Shown piece after piece: positions 24,531 through 34,303 of a stretch of DNA of 64,000 nucleotides; the stretch's first letter is position 1; every line of letters begins with the position of its first letter. The DNA is from Sporosarcina sp. Marseille-Q4063 (GTDB taxonomy: Bacteria; Bacillota; Bacilli; Bacillales_A; Planococcaceae). The notes beneath the pieces were generated by a model. It was not told where the DNA came from, searched no databases, and saw only the letters and a program-made list of their open reading frames with translations. Made by a program: the position numbers and the translations under genes. The DNA lies in NCBI RefSeq assembly GCF_018309085.1, contig NZ_CP070502.1:682001-746000 (forward strand), written 5' to 3'.

Positions 24531-27161
24531 TCACTTCATATCATACCAAGAATCTCCGTATGCAGACTCGACTTTTAATGGCACGTCGAGCTTAAATGCG
24601 GATTCCATAACTTCAGGTACAATTTTCTTTAATAATTCAATTTCATCGGCAGGTGCCTCGAAAATCAGCTCATCATGCACTTGAAGTAACATGCGTGTTT
24701 GTAAACCTTCCGCTTCAAGACGCACCGCCATGTCAATCATCGCTTGTTTGATGATATCCGCCGCGCTGCCTTGGATTGGCGTATTCATTGCAGTACGCTC
24801 GGCAAAACTACGTATATTGAAATTAGAGCTTTTTATTTCAGGTAAGTAACGTCTTCTATTCATTAAGGTCGTTACATACCCATTAACTTTCGCTTCCGCT
24901 ACTGAATCGTCCATGTATTGTTTCACGCCCGGGAAACTCGCTAAATACGTTTCAATAAATTTAGCCGCTTCTTTTCGAGTAATATTTAAATTCTGCGAAA
25001 GTCCATAGTCGCTAATACCGTAAATAATTCCGAAGTTAACCGCTTTTGCAGCATCTCGCATCGAAGAAGTTACTTCATCGATGGATACGCCAAAAACATC
25101 GGCAGCCGTCTTTGTATGAATGTCTTCTCCTTGGTGGAATGCTTCCATCAATTTTTCATCCTGAGACATATGTGCAAGCACTCTCAATTCGATTTGAGAG
25201 TAGTCTGCCGCAAATAATAACCATTCTGGTTCTGACGGTACGAATGCTGCTCTAATTTTGCGTCCTTCTTCAAGACGAACGGGAATGTTTTGCAGATTTG
25301 GATTAATGGAACTTAATCTTCCAGTTGTCGTCAGCGCCTGTTGGAAACGCGTATGAATTTTACCATCCTCGTGAATTTCTCTTAATAAACCTTCAATATA
25401 CGTCGAATTAAGTTTAGCCAGTTGACGATACTGTAAAATTTCACCGATGATTTCATGTTCACTTTCCAATTTCTCGAGTACATCGGCCGCTGTAGAGTAG
25501 CCTGTCTTCGTCTTTTTAATTGGTGTTAAGCCGATTTTCTCAAACAAAATAACGCCGAGTTGTTTCGGGGAGTTGACATTGAACTTTTCCCCGGCCATTT
25601 CATAAATTGACGTTTCAAGTTCTTTTATTTTCACGGATAATTGTGTTCCAATTTCCGCCAAGGCTTGTTTATCCGTTTTAACGCCTGTCGACTCCATCTT
25701 TCCAAGAATCGTGGCAAGTGGCAACTCCAACTCATGGTACAAATCGAATTGCTCGTTTTCTTTTAATTTCTCTTCAATTGTCGAACGTAGTGTCCAGACT
25801 GCAAGTGCACTGCGGCTAGCATGTTCCGCGACAATTTCATCAGATGGAGCCGCCTTTTTCGCACCTTTTCCATAGATCAATTCATTTTGTTTAACATCTG
25901 TATAACCGAACTGTTTTACAATAGAAGCGATATCCGTATAGGAAGTGGATGGACTCACTATGTATGCGCCGAGAAGTAAGTCAAATTCAATTCCTTTAAG
26001 TTCAATTCCGTATCTCGCCAAAGATGCAAGCGCTGCTTTCGAATCTGAACAATATTTCTTTTTAGTTTCATCTTGAAGCCATGTTATAAATAAATCCGAA
26101 GACTTCACAACCGAAAAAGGCAGATAGATCGTACGGTTTTCATCTGCTAATGCGATTCCGAGAATGTCCGCATTTAAATAGTTTTCGTCCATCATTTCAA
26201 CGTGAAGCGCCATCGCATCCGACAAATGTTCTTCTGTTAATTCTTTTACGATCGTAACGTCGATATCTTCTTGCGGCACAACGCTAGCACCCGGGGAGAT
26301 TTTTTCAAGTAGCGTATTGAAATTCAATTGTTGAAAAATACTAGTGAGCGCTTCATTATCCGGCCCATCGTAGGAAAGTTCATCGATTTTCACGGTTATC
26401 GGCGCATCAACGACAATCGTCGCTAAGTCGCGGCTCATATAAGCGATTTCTTCATTCGCCGTTAAATTTTCATTGAGTTTTTTTGCGGTTATTTTATCAA
26501 GTGATTTATACACATTTTCAATTGAACCATATTCTTTCAATAGTTTAATCGCAGTCTTTTCCCCGACTCCTGGAACGCCCGGGATATTATCGGATGGATC
26601 TCCCATGAGCCCCATCATATCAATCATCTGGGAAGCTGTAATTCCGTATTTTTCTATAATATGTTCAGGCGTGTATTTCTCTGTGTCCGTTATTCCTCTA
26701 CGCGTAATAAGCACTGTCGTATGTTCAGTCGCAAGTTGAGTCAAATCTTTATCACCCGAAAACACAACAACTTCAACGCCGGCTTCATTACCTTCGCGGC
26801 TCAATGTACCAATGATATCATCCGCTTCGAATTGATCGAGTTCATATTGTTTTATATTATAGGCATCAAGCAGTTTTCGAATATAAGGAAATTGCTCCGA
26901 CAACTCGGATGGGGTTTTCTGACGTCCTCCTTTATATTCTTCAAATGTTTTATGTCTAAAAGTTGTTTTTCCTGCATCCCACGCCACGAGCATATGGGTC
27001 GGTTTTTCTTCTTGCAAAATATTTTGAAGCATCATTGTAAATCCATATACTGCGTTTGTATGAATCCCGTGATCGTTCGTTAATAAAGGCAAAGCAAAAA
27101 ACGCTCTGTATGCAAGGCTATTTCCATCAATAAGAATTATTTTCTTTTTTGTCAAGTACAT
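24531..27161 (-). CDS. polA: DNA polymerase I
   Basis: 876 aa. N-terminal 5'-nuclease domain (DGNSLAYRAFFALP, VVFSGDKDLTQL, GDPSDNIPGVPGVGEKTA), a 3'-5' exonuclease-like middle domain without the complete acidic motif set, as in Bacillus Pol I, and the polymerase domain with DYSQIELRVLAH, a RNFGIIYGIS-type O-helix (KAVNFGIIYG) and VHDELI. Fills gaps in repair and removes RNA primers. Start: ATG at 27161 has AGGAG only 3 nt upstream; TTG two codons later is better spaced and matches the Bacillus N-terminus, so the true start may be 27155. Confidence 0.96.
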   Translation of the reverse strand: MYLTKKKIILIDGNSLAYRAFFALPLLTNDHGIHTNAVYGFTMMLQNILQEEKPTHMLVAWDAGKTTFRHKTFEEYKGGRQKTPSELSEQFPYIRKLLDAYNIKQYELDQFEADDIIGTLSREGNEAGVEVVVFSGDKDLTQLATEHTTVLITRRGITDTEKYTPEHIIEKYGITASQMIDMMGLMGDPSDNIPGVPGVGEKTAIKLLKEYGSIENVYKSLDKITAKKLNENLTANEEIAYMSRDLATIVVDAPITVKIDELSYDGPDNEALTSIFQQLNFNTLLEKISPGASVVPQEDIDVTIVKELTEEHLSDAMALHVEMMDENYLNADILGIALADENRTIYLPFSVVKSSDLFITWLQDETKKKYCSDSKAALASLARYGIELKGIEFDLLLGAYIVSPSTSYTDIASIVKQFGYTDVKQNELIYGKGAKKAAPSDEIVAEHASRSALAVWTLRSTIEEKLKENEQFDLYHELELPLATILGKMESTGVKTDKQALAEIGTQLSVKIKELETSIYEMAGEKFNVNSPKQLGVILFEKIGLTPIKKTKTGYSTAADVLEKLESEHEIIGEILQYRQLAKLNSTYIEGLLREIHEDGKIHTRFQQALTTTGRLSSINPNLQNIPVRLEEGRKIRAAFVPSEPEWLLFAADYSQIELRVLAHMSQDEKLMEAFHQGEDIHTKTAADVFGVSIDEVTSSMRDAAKAVNFGIIYGISDYGLSQNLNITRKEAAKFIETYLASFPGVKQYMDDSVAEAKVNGYVTTLMNRRRYLPEIKSSNFNIRSFAERTAMNTPIQGSAADIIKQAMIDMAVRLEAEGLQTRMLLQVHDELIFEAPADEIELLKKIVPEVMESAFKLDVPLKVESAYGDSWYDMK

Positions 27162-27197
27162 CCGCTCCTGTTCATAATAAAAAACGTCATAATAAAA

Positions 27198-27252
27198 CCG
27201 TCATCTTCATCTATCTTACCACGTGGGCTAGGATAATTGAAAATGACGGGTA
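27198..27252 (-). terminator. Terminator after hflC
   Basis: CCGTCAT and ATGACGG (27198-27204 / 27243-27249) form the stem around a long loop, followed by TTTTATT on the minus strand. A looser candidate than the others here because of loop length. Confidence 0.5.
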
Positions 27253-27277
27253 TCTAAAACACTTTCTGTTTACTGTC

Positions 27278-28276
27278 CTATTCGAAATAACCAGTTAAAG
27301 TTTTCGCGTACGGTGAATCTGCCGGGATAATGATCATCGTATCTTCGCCAATAGTTTTCGTGTAGGATTGTAGTGTCCGGTATAAGCTATAAAACTCAGG
27401 GTCTTTTGAAAAAGTATCATTGTAAATTTTTGCGGCTTCAGATTCGCCTTCAGCGTGAATAATCGCGGCTTTTTTACTTGCCCCCGCTAACATTTCAGTC
27501 ACTTCACGGTCTGTTTCCGCCTCAATTCTACTTTTATCTGCATCCCCTTCAGATAAATACGTCTGTGCAGTTGATTCGCGTTCAGAAATCATTCTCGTGT
27601 AGATTGATTGCTCGTTTTCTTCAGGCAAGTCAATTCGTTTCATACGAACATCGACAATTTCAATTCCGAAATTCCCATGATCTAAAAATTCATTAACACG
27701 TTCGGTAACTCTGTCGTTCAATGAACCCCGTTCGGAATTTTCATCATTCACGACATCCACGTAGTCAAGCTGCCCAAGTTCAGTACGGACAACAGAATAG
27801 ATGAATTCAGACATGCGCATTTCCGCATTAACAATGTTTCGTGCATTTGAAATCATTTCTCTAGGATCTGTTATTTTCCAAACTGCATAATTATCAATCA
27901 TAATTCGTTTTTTATCTTTCGTGTTAATCTCAGCTTCAGAGACATTATAAGTCATTTGGCTTTTCGGCAGTGTCATGACGCTTTGAATGAAAGGCACTTT
28001 AATATTGATACCCGGTTCCCAAATAACCCTCTTAATTTCCCCAAACTGAGTGACAACCCGATACTCATTCTCTTTAACTATGAAAACATTAGCGATTAAG
28101 ATGACAATTATCGCAAAAATAGACGTCAAAATCAGCGTTAATTTAACATACTTTTTAACTTCAATTGGCGACGCTGGACTTCCCGGCTTTTTGGGACCGC
28201 CTTTAGATTTTTGTTTTTGTTGCTTTTCAAATAGTCTTTCTTCAAAACTTTTGAACGGATTTTTATCGTTTGTCAT
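27278..28276 (-). CDS. hflC: Membrane protease modulator HflC
   Basis: 332 aa, SPFH/band-7 family. A charged N-terminal segment of about 45 residues precedes the single transmembrane span (about 49-69), then ENEYRVVTQFGEI opens the band-7 domain and a coiled-coil, Ala/Glu-rich region follows (AEGESEAAKIY). HflK and HflC form a cage complex around FtsH and modulate its proteolysis. The ATG overlaps the hflK stop in TAATG, indicating translational coupling. The pair is not at this locus in B. subtilis as I know it. Confidence 0.88.
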   Translation of the reverse strand: MTNDKNPFKSFEERLFEKQQKQKSKGGPKKPGSPASPIEVKKYVKLTLILTSIFAIIVILIANVFIVKENEYRVVTQFGEIKRVIWEPGINIKVPFIQSVMTLPKSQMTYNVSEAEINTKDKKRIMIDNYAVWKITDPREMISNARNIVNAEMRMSEFIYSVVRTELGQLDYVDVVNDENSERGSLNDRVTERVNEFLDHGNFGIEIVDVRMKRIDLPEENEQSIYTRMISERESTAQTYLSEGDADKSRIEAETDREVTEMLAGASKKAAIIHAEGESEAAKIYNDTFSKDPEFYSLYRTLQSYTKTIGEDTMIIIPADSPYAKTLTGYFE

Positions 28277-29241
28277 TACTCTTCATCCTCCTCTTCGTCT
28301 TTAGTCGAGACTGGAGGTGAAGTGTTCTCCAATTGTTGCAACGGTAAATATTTCACTGTTTCACCGTTGTCATTCATAATGTATATTTTAGCCTTCGGTA
28401 ACACTTGTTCAAGCGTTTCCAAGATTAAACGTTCACGCGTTATTTCTTTATTGCCTTTGTATTCTGCATGTAATTTATTGAAAAGAGATACGTCACCATG
28501 CGCTTGTTCAATACGGGCTGTTTTTTGACCGGTTGCACGGGAAATGATTGCATCACGTTCTCCGATTGCTTCACTGCTTTTTTGGTTTTCGTATTTTCTG
28601 GCTTCGTTAATTTTCGTGTTTTTCGTTTCACGAGCATCCGTAACTGCTGTAAATGCAGCTCGAACTTCAGAGTTTGGAAGTTCTACGTCTTGAAGTTTCA
28701 CGCCTTGAATAACGATGCCGATATCATACTTATCTACTAAAGTCGCCAGGAGTTCCCTTGTCTCTGCCTCTATTTCCGCTTTTCCATCCGTTAATGCAGC
28801 GTCAATCGTTGAGCTACCAATAATTGACCGGATTGAAGCAGACGTTGCATCATGTAAAATTTCTTCAGGATTCTCGGCATGAAATAAAAACTTGGTTGGT
28901 TCAGTAATTTTCCATTGGACAACCAAATCGGTTAAGACGATATATTCATCTCCCGTAATCATTTTCGTTTCAGGATCATAGTCGACAACTTCTCCGTCTT
29001 CTTGCTTATAACCGAATTTCAAACTGAAAGTCTCTTTCGACAAAACTTCAACATGCTGAATTGGCCAAGGAAGTTTAAAATGCAATCCCGAATTTGTAAC
29101 TTCCGTGTTTGCTTTACCGAATGTAATCACAACTGCCTGTTCCGATTCATCCACTGTGTACCAGGTTGTAAAACCAACTATGAGGAGCATAATTCCCAAA
29201 ATCCCCATCCCAATCATCATTAATATTCGTTTAACACTCAT
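28276..29241 (-). CDS. hflK: Membrane protease modulator HflK
   Basis: 321 aa, SPFH/band-7 family. N-terminal transmembrane span (about 6-28), then DESEQAVVITFGK, the usual band-7 opening, a coiled-coil region rich in Glu/Ala/Lys and an acidic tail ending DEEEDEE. Partner of HflC, coupled by overlapping stop and start. It starts 49 nt after phoR, in the same direction, between phoR and polA. Confidence 0.88.
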   Translation of the reverse strand: MSVKRILMMIGMGILGIMLLIVGFTTWYTVDESEQAVVITFGKANTEVTNSGLHFKLPWPIQHVEVLSKETFSLKFGYKQEDGEVVDYDPETKMITGDEYIVLTDLVVQWKITEPTKFLFHAENPEEILHDATSASIRSIIGSSTIDAALTDGKAEIEAETRELLATLVDKYDIGIVIQGVKLQDVELPNSEVRAAFTAVTDARETKNTKINEARKYENQKSSEAIGERDAIISRATGQKTARIEQAHGDVSLFNKLHAEYKGNKEITRERLILETLEQVLPKAKIYIMNDNGETVKYLPLQQLENTSPPVSTKDEEEDEE

Positions 29242-29290
29242 TGATAATCCCCCTTACGATTTCCATCATCTCTCTATACGGACTTGGCAG

Positions 29291-30712
29291 TTAATAGTTT
29301 CGTTTCCGCCTAGGAATCCTTAAACTGAAACTAGTACCGACATTTGATTTACTTTCAACTTGTATCGTTCCGCCGTGGACTTCGATTAAATGTTTAACAA
29401 TCGCTAGCCCAAGTCCCGTGCCGCCTGAATCGCGACTTCTAGCACGGTCGACTCGATAAAACCTTTCAAAAAGCCGTTCTAATTCCGATTCTTTAATTCC
29501 AATCCCTTCGTCTTTAACGATAATGACTACGTCGTCTTCAATTTCCTTAACTTCTATCGTTATCGTCGTGTCTTTCATTGAATAAATGATTGCATTCGAC
29601 AACAGATTTACCATCACTTGAATTAAGCGGCCTTCATCGCCGTCAATCACAATTTCATTTGGCATATCAAAGCTAACAACCATATCTTTCTCTTCAATGC
29701 GACCACTGACAACTTGTATTGCCTCATAAATCATTTTCTTCAAGCCGACTTCACTGTATTGAAGCGTGAAGCCTTCCCTTTCAACATCTGACAATACTAA
29801 TAATTCATCGATTAATCGCTTCAGTCGATTGCTTTCTTTTTGAATAATTTCAAGAAATTCTTTCATGACTGTTTGATCATTCATTGCACCGTCGAGTAAA
29901 GTTTCTGCAAATCCTTTAATCGATGTCACTGGGGTTCTTAGTTCATGAGAAACATTCGCTACAAAATCTTTTCGAATTTTTTCAAGCCTTACTAATTCAG
30001 TGATATCATGTATGACAACGACAATCCCTAACCAATTGCCGTAATTGCCGATGACTGGAGCACCATATACATTCACGGAAGATGACACGCCATTAACTTG
30101 TAAATTCAATTGGGTTTCGCAAGATTGTTCAGTCATATAGACATCTTCAATAAGACTCTCAAGCTCTCCAGGCAGTTCAAGGGAATTCACGGTTTTTCCA
30201 ATTAACTTTTCATCATCCTTAAAACCGAATGTCGTTCTAAAAACACCATTAACGAGATTAAGCGTCCCCCCACGTCCGAACATTAAAAGGCCGCTCCCCA
30301 TGCTTTCAATAAGCGTATTTAAACGTTCTTTTTCCATTTCTCGTTCCGTTGAAATTTCTTGCATCGTTTGTGAAATCGAATAAATTGCTGATGAAAGATC
30401 ATTTTTTCGTTCTTTTTCAATCATTGCAGTATGTACAGAATAATCCCCTTCCGCGAGCTTAATCGCATTGGAAGTTACTTCATCAATCGGTTTAATATAT
30501 TGCAATAGTAAACGTGTAATTATATAGAGCGAAACAAATAATGCTGTCAGTAAAACAATCAAAAGAAACAGTAAATAATCACGTTTTATAATAGGATCCG
30601 CGCCTTGATTGAACAAGGGAAAAAACTGGCCCAGTACAATTCCCAGGCCAGTTAATAGAACCGATAAAAATAATATATTTGCAAGAACGAGACGGCCGTA
30701 TAGACCCTTCAT
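29291..30712 (-). CDS. phoR: Phosphate-sensing histidine kinase PhoR (short extracytoplasmic loop)
   Basis: 473 aa. Two membrane spans (about 8-29 and 47-70) with a loop of only about 17 residues between, then HAMP (70-120), PAS (about 128-235), HisKA with FVANVSHELRTPVTSIKG (His is the phosphorylated residue) and a HATPase domain with N, G1 (DEGIGI), F and G2 (GGTGLGL) boxes. B. subtilis PhoR is about 100 residues longer, with an external domain that is missing here. ATG at 30712 overlaps the phoP stop (TGATG). It should phosphorylate PhoP under phosphate limitation. Confidence 0.92.
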   Translation of the reverse strand: MKGLYGRLVLANILFLSVLLTGLGIVLGQFFPLFNQGADPIIKRDYLLFLLIVLLTALFVSLYIITRLLLQYIKPIDEVTSNAIKLAEGDYSVHTAMIEKERKNDLSSAIYSISQTMQEISTEREMEKERLNTLIESMGSGLLMFGRGGTLNLVNGVFRTTFGFKDDEKLIGKTVNSLELPGELESLIEDVYMTEQSCETQLNLQVNGVSSSVNVYGAPVIGNYGNWLGIVVVIHDITELVRLEKIRKDFVANVSHELRTPVTSIKGFAETLLDGAMNDQTVMKEFLEIIQKESNRLKRLIDELLVLSDVEREGFTLQYSEVGLKKMIYEAIQVVSGRIEEKDMVVSFDMPNEIVIDGDEGRLIQVMVNLLSNAIIYSMKDTTITIEVKEIEDDVVIIVKDEGIGIKESELERLFERFYRVDRARSRDSGGTGLGLAIVKHLIEVHGGTIQVESKSNVGTSFSLRIPRRKRNY

Positions 30713-31410
30713 CACAGATCCAGCTCCTCGAATTTATAACCAATTCCTCTTACGGTTTTTATAAATTGTGGTTTTCTTGTATCTTCTTCCACTTTTTCTC
30801 TTAAATGACTTACATGAACATCGACAATTCGCGTATCACCCGCAAAATCATAATTCCATACAGCACTGAGCAATAAGTCGCGAGAAAGGACACGATTCTT
30901 ATTTTGAATGAAATAAGCAAGTAGTTCAAATTCCTTCGGTGTAAACTCCAGTTTTTCTCCGTGAAGATACACTTCATACCGGTCCAAATAAACTTTGAGC
31001 GGACCTGATTGTAAAGTCTCTTCAACCGCTGAATTATCTACCTCTGTCTTACTTCGTCTAAGAACGGCTTTGATGCGCGCAACAACTTCTCTTGGACTAA
31101 ACGGCTTTGTCATGTAATCATCGGCGCCGATTTCCAAACCATGAACTTTATCAAATTCATCGCCTTTTGCGGTAAGCATGATGATCGGAATGTTACTCCC
31201 TTGCGAACGAAGTCTTTTACATACTTCGATTCCGTCTAACTTGGGCAACATTAAATCAAGGACAATTAAATCTGGCTGCTCACTTTGCACCAATTCAATG
31301 GCCGCTTCTCCATCGGCTGCACTAATCGTTTCGTAACCAGATAGTTTTAAGTTATACTCAAGTAATTTACGAATCGGTTGTTCATCTTCAACGATAAGTA
31401 TTCTTTGCAT
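30712..31410 (-). CDS. phoP: Phosphate regulon response regulator PhoP
   Basis: 232 aa OmpR/PhoB-type regulator. Receiver domain with acidic pocket EDE, phospho-acceptor Asp in VLDLMLPKLDG (about residue 53) and Lys in MTKPFSPRE; C-terminal winged helix ends VRGIGYKFEE. ATG at 31410 is preferred (GGTGAG 7 nt upstream) over a GTG four codons earlier. Overlaps phoR, forming the phoPR two-component system for phosphate starvation. Confidence 0.94.
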   Translation of the reverse strand: MQRILIVEDEQPIRKLLEYNLKLSGYETISAADGEAAIELVQSEQPDLIVLDLMLPKLDGIEVCKRLRSQGSNIPIIMLTAKGDEFDKVHGLEIGADDYMTKPFSPREVVARIKAVLRRSKTEVDNSAVEETLQSGPLKVYLDRYEVYLHGEKLEFTPKEFELLAYFIQNKNRVLSRDLLLSAVWNYDFAGDTRIVDVHVSHLREKVEEDTRKPQFIKTVRGIGYKFEELDL

Positions 31411-31430
31411 TAACGCACTCACCCATCCAG

Positions 31431-31907
31431 TTAGAAATTTTCCATAGCCCCTGAAATAAGTCGATCTTCCACAATAGGAGGTGTTACTTTCACTTTTCCA
31501 GAAACTACAACAGCCAGATCTCCATCTAGCGCTTCCACTTTAACGATTATTTTGTTAGCCGACTTATCGACGTTGATAACTTCCAACAGGAAATCTACCG
31601 TCGCATAATGATATACGGGCTTAGGAAATTCGAGATGTTGTTCAACAATATGTGAACCTGGTCCCGGTAGATATTTTGAAATAGCCGAAGAAATAATGCC
31701 CGTCAACATGATTGTTGGAACAATCGGATTTTCATATGGCGTTTGCGATGCATAATCGTGTTGAATGTAGAGTGGATTCCCGTCATTTGTTAGCCCAAGA
31801 TATAAAAGTAAATCTTTGTCTTCTATTTTTTCCGTGAGCTTTAATTTTTCCCCCACTGTTATCTCTTCGATTTTTCTGCCAAGCCTTCTTTTCTTACCTA
31901 GAATCAA
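31431..31907 (-). CDS. MaoC-like hot-dog protein with altered hydratase motif
   Basis: 158 aa. TTG start at 31907, with GGGGAGG 7 nt upstream. Hot-dog fold protein of the R-hydratase/MaoC type: YLGLTNDGNPLYIQHDYA corresponds to the hydratase-2 motif, in which D-x-N-P-x-H is usual. Asp42 and Asn44-Pro45 are kept but the catalytic His is Tyr47. It may therefore not hydrate enoyl-CoA by the standard mechanism. Located between mdh and phoP; its role is unknown. Confidence 0.75.
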   Translation of the reverse strand: MILGKKRRLGRKIEEITVGEKLKLTEKIEDKDLLLYLGLTNDGNPLYIQHDYASQTPYENPIVPTIMLTGIISSAISKYLPGPGSHIVEQHLEFPKPVYHYATVDFLLEVINVDKSANKIIVKVEALDGDLAVVVSGKVKVTPPIVEDRLISGAMENF

Positions 31908-31938
31908 CTGAATTCCTCCCCTAAATATCATTATAAGT

Positions 31939-31966
31939 TAAAAAACGAGCAGCTTTCGCTACCCGT
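31939..31966 (-). terminator. Terminator of citZ-icd-mdh
   Basis: ACGGGTAGC and GCTGCTCGT form an imperfect stem over GAAA, followed by TTTTTT on the minus strand, just after mdh. Confidence 0.7.
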
Positions 31967-31973
31967 GTGTAAT

Positions 31974-32912
31974 TTATGCTAATACTTTCATTACAGCCCT
32001 AACTGAATCTGCAGATTTGGAAAGAGCCACTTTTTCGTCTTCAGTTAAATCAAGTTCAATAATCTTTTCAATTCCCTTAGCACCGAGAACAGTCGGCACA
32101 CCCAGGTAAATTCCGTCAAGATCATATTCACCTTCTAAAAAAGCAATTGCAGGAAGAACGCGTTTCTGGTCTTTTAAGATTGCTTCGGCCATTTCGACTA
32201 ATGATGCTGCAGGCGCGTAATATGCAGAACCATTGCCTAACAGATTTACAATTTCCGCTCCGCCGTTACGCGTACGATCAACGATTTCTTCAAGTCGTTC
32301 TGGTGAAATTAAAGTTTCTAATGGAATTCCACCTGCATAAGAATAACGTACAAGAGGAACCATGTCATCCCCATGCCCACCCAGAACGAATCCTGTTACA
32401 TCTTTCACAGAGAGGTTAAGCTCCTGCGCTACAAACGTACGGAAACGTGCAGTATCCAATACACCCGATTGTCCGATTACACGTTCTTTCGGGAAACCAG
32501 ATGCTTGATAAACTGTATATGTCATCGCATCAACTGGATTTGTTAAAACGATAATTGTTGAATTTGGAGAATACTTCACAATTTCACTTGTTACGGCCTT
32601 CATGATCTTTTGGTTAGTCTGTACTAAATCATCACGGCTCATGCCTGGTTTTCGTGCAATACCCGCTGTAATGATCACAATATCAGAATCCTGGGTATAC
32701 GAGTAGTTTGAAGTCCCAATAATGTTTGCGTCAAACCCTTGAACCGGACCTGCTTCAAGCATATCAAGTGCTTTCCCTTTTGTTGGATTCTCCATTTGAG
32801 GAATATCTACAAGAACAATGTCAGCTAATTCTTTTTGCGCTAAAAGAAATGCAGTCGTTGCGCCAGTGAAGCCGGAACCGATAACCGATACTTTCTTGCG
32901 TGTCATTGTCAT
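31974..32912 (-). CDS. mdh: Malate dehydrogenase
   Basis: 312 aa, LDH-like malate dehydrogenase. NAD motif GSGFTG at about 12-17, substrate-specificity loop [11 protein letters not shown] (Arg residues bind malate rather than lactate), and the catalytic His in [10 protein letters not shown]. Oxidises malate to oxaloacetate with NAD. GGAGAG site 7 nt before the ATG. Last gene of the citZ-icd-mdh operon. Confidence 0.96.
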   Translation of the reverse strand: MTMTRKKVSVIGSGFTGATTAFLLAQKELADIVLVDIPQMENPTKGKALDMLEAGPVQGFDANIIGTSNYSYTQDSDIVIITAGIARKPGMSRDDLVQTNQKIMKAVTSEIVKYSPNSTIIVLTNPVDAMTYTVYQASGFPKERVIGQSGVLDTARFRTFVAQELNLSVKDVTGFVLGGHGDDMVPLVRYSYAGGIPLETLISPERLEEIVDRTRNGGAEIVNLLGNGSAYYAPAASLVEMAEAILKDQKRVLPAIAFLEGEYDLDGIYLGVPTVLGAKGIEKIIELDLTEDEKVALSKSADSVRAVMKVLA

Positions 32913-32941
32913 GAGGTTACTCTCCTTTTATTCATATGTAA

Positions 32942-32960
32942 AGGGGGAACAAGTCCCCCT
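32942..32960 (-). other. Hairpin between icd and mdh
   Basis: AGGGGGA and TCCCCCT form a short GC-rich stem (32942-32960) with no long T-run on the minus strand. Probably an RNA-processing or stability element inside the operon rather than a full terminator. Confidence 0.45.
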
Positions 32961-32970
32961 CTTTATTATA

Positions 32971-34239
32971 TTATAGATTTTTGATTAATTCGTCTGCAAA
33001 CTCGGAAGTTTTAACTTTAGTAGAACCTTCCATTAGTCGTGCAAAGTCATATGTTACAACTTTAGAAGCAATTGTCTTTTCAATCGATTCTTCGATCATT
33101 TTAGCTGCTTCATTCCAACCAAGGTGTTGAAGCATTAGAACACCTGATAGAAGGACTGATGATGGGTTAACAACGTCAAGTCCAGCATATTTCGGTGCAG
33201 TACCGTGAGTTGCTTCGAAGATTGCGTGACCCGTTACATAGTTAATATTCGCTCCTGGTGCAATTCCGATTCCGCCAACTTGTGCAGCAAGTGCATCAGA
33301 AATATAGTCACCGTTTAGGTTCATTGTCGCAACAACATCATACTCTTTCGGACGAGTTAGGATTAACTGTAAGAAGATATCAGCGATTGCTTCTTTAATG
33401 ATGATTTTACCTGAAGCTTCAGCGTCTTCTTGTGCTTTGTTTGCAGCGTCAGTACCTTCTGCGTCTTTAATCTTGTCGTACTGTCTCCATGTGAATACTT
33501 TGTCTGCGAATTCTTCTTCAGCAACTTCATAGCCCCAAGTTGCGAACGCGCCTTCAGTGAACTTCATGATGTTTCCTTTATGAACAAGCGTCACTGATTT
33601 ACGTCCTTCATCAAGTGCGTAATTGATCGCAGCGCGAACTAGACGTTTTGTTCCATCTTCTGAAACCGGCTTAATACCGATACCTGAAGTTTCTGGGAAA
33701 CGGATGTTTTTAACGCCCATTTCATCTTGTAAGAAGTTAACTAGCTTTTTAACTTCGTCTGTTCCTTTTTCATACTCGATACCTGCATAAATATCTTCAG
33801 TGTTTTCACGGAAGATAACCATGTCGCAATCTTCAGGACGTTTAACTGGTGAAGGAACGCCTTCAAAGTAACGAACTGGACGAATGCATGTGTATAGATC
33901 TAGTTCTTGACGAAGTGCAACGTTTAGTGAACGGAAACCTCCGCCGATTGGTGTTGTAAGTGGCCCTTTAATAGCGATCAAATACTCTTCGATCGTATCT
34001 AGTGTTTCTTGCGGGAGCCATTCGCCTGTTTCATTGAATGCTTTCTCTCCTGCTAGCACTTCTTTCCATACGAGTTCTTTCTCGCCGTTATAAGCTTTTT
34101 CAACTGCTGCTTCTAGAACGCGTGAAGCTGCATTCCAAATATCAGGACCTGTACCGTCACCGATAATAAATGGGATTACTGGATTGTTTGGAACGTTCAA
34201 AACACCATTTGATACTGTTACTTTTTCACCGTTTGTCAT
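32971..34239 (-). CDS. icd: Isocitrate dehydrogenase (NADP)
   Basis: 422 aa. [12 protein letters not shown] near the N-terminus, the [13 protein letters not shown] block with the phospho-site region, [14 protein letters not shown] and [11 protein letters not shown], all typical of the homodimeric bacterial NADP enzyme. Converts isocitrate to 2-oxoglutarate and CO2. AGGAGG site upstream; 64 nt after citZ in the TCA operon. Confidence 0.97.
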   Translation of the reverse strand: MTNGEKVTVSNGVLNVPNNPVIPFIIGDGTGPDIWNAASRVLEAAVEKAYNGEKELVWKEVLAGEKAFNETGEWLPQETLDTIEEYLIAIKGPLTTPIGGGFRSLNVALRQELDLYTCIRPVRYFEGVPSPVKRPEDCDMVIFRENTEDIYAGIEYEKGTDEVKKLVNFLQDEMGVKNIRFPETSGIGIKPVSEDGTKRLVRAAINYALDEGRKSVTLVHKGNIMKFTEGAFATWGYEVAEEEFADKVFTWRQYDKIKDAEGTDAANKAQEDAEASGKIIIKEAIADIFLQLILTRPKEYDVVATMNLNGDYISDALAAQVGGIGIAPGANINYVTGHAIFEATHGTAPKYAGLDVVNPSSVLLSGVLMLQHLGWNEAAKMIEESIEKTIASKVVTYDFARLMEGSTKVKTSEFADELIKNL

Positions 34240-34303
34240 TAAAAAATTCCTCCTAAAAATTCAAAATCATAGGGCTAGCTCATAAATAAGCCGCCAAGTT
34301 ATT

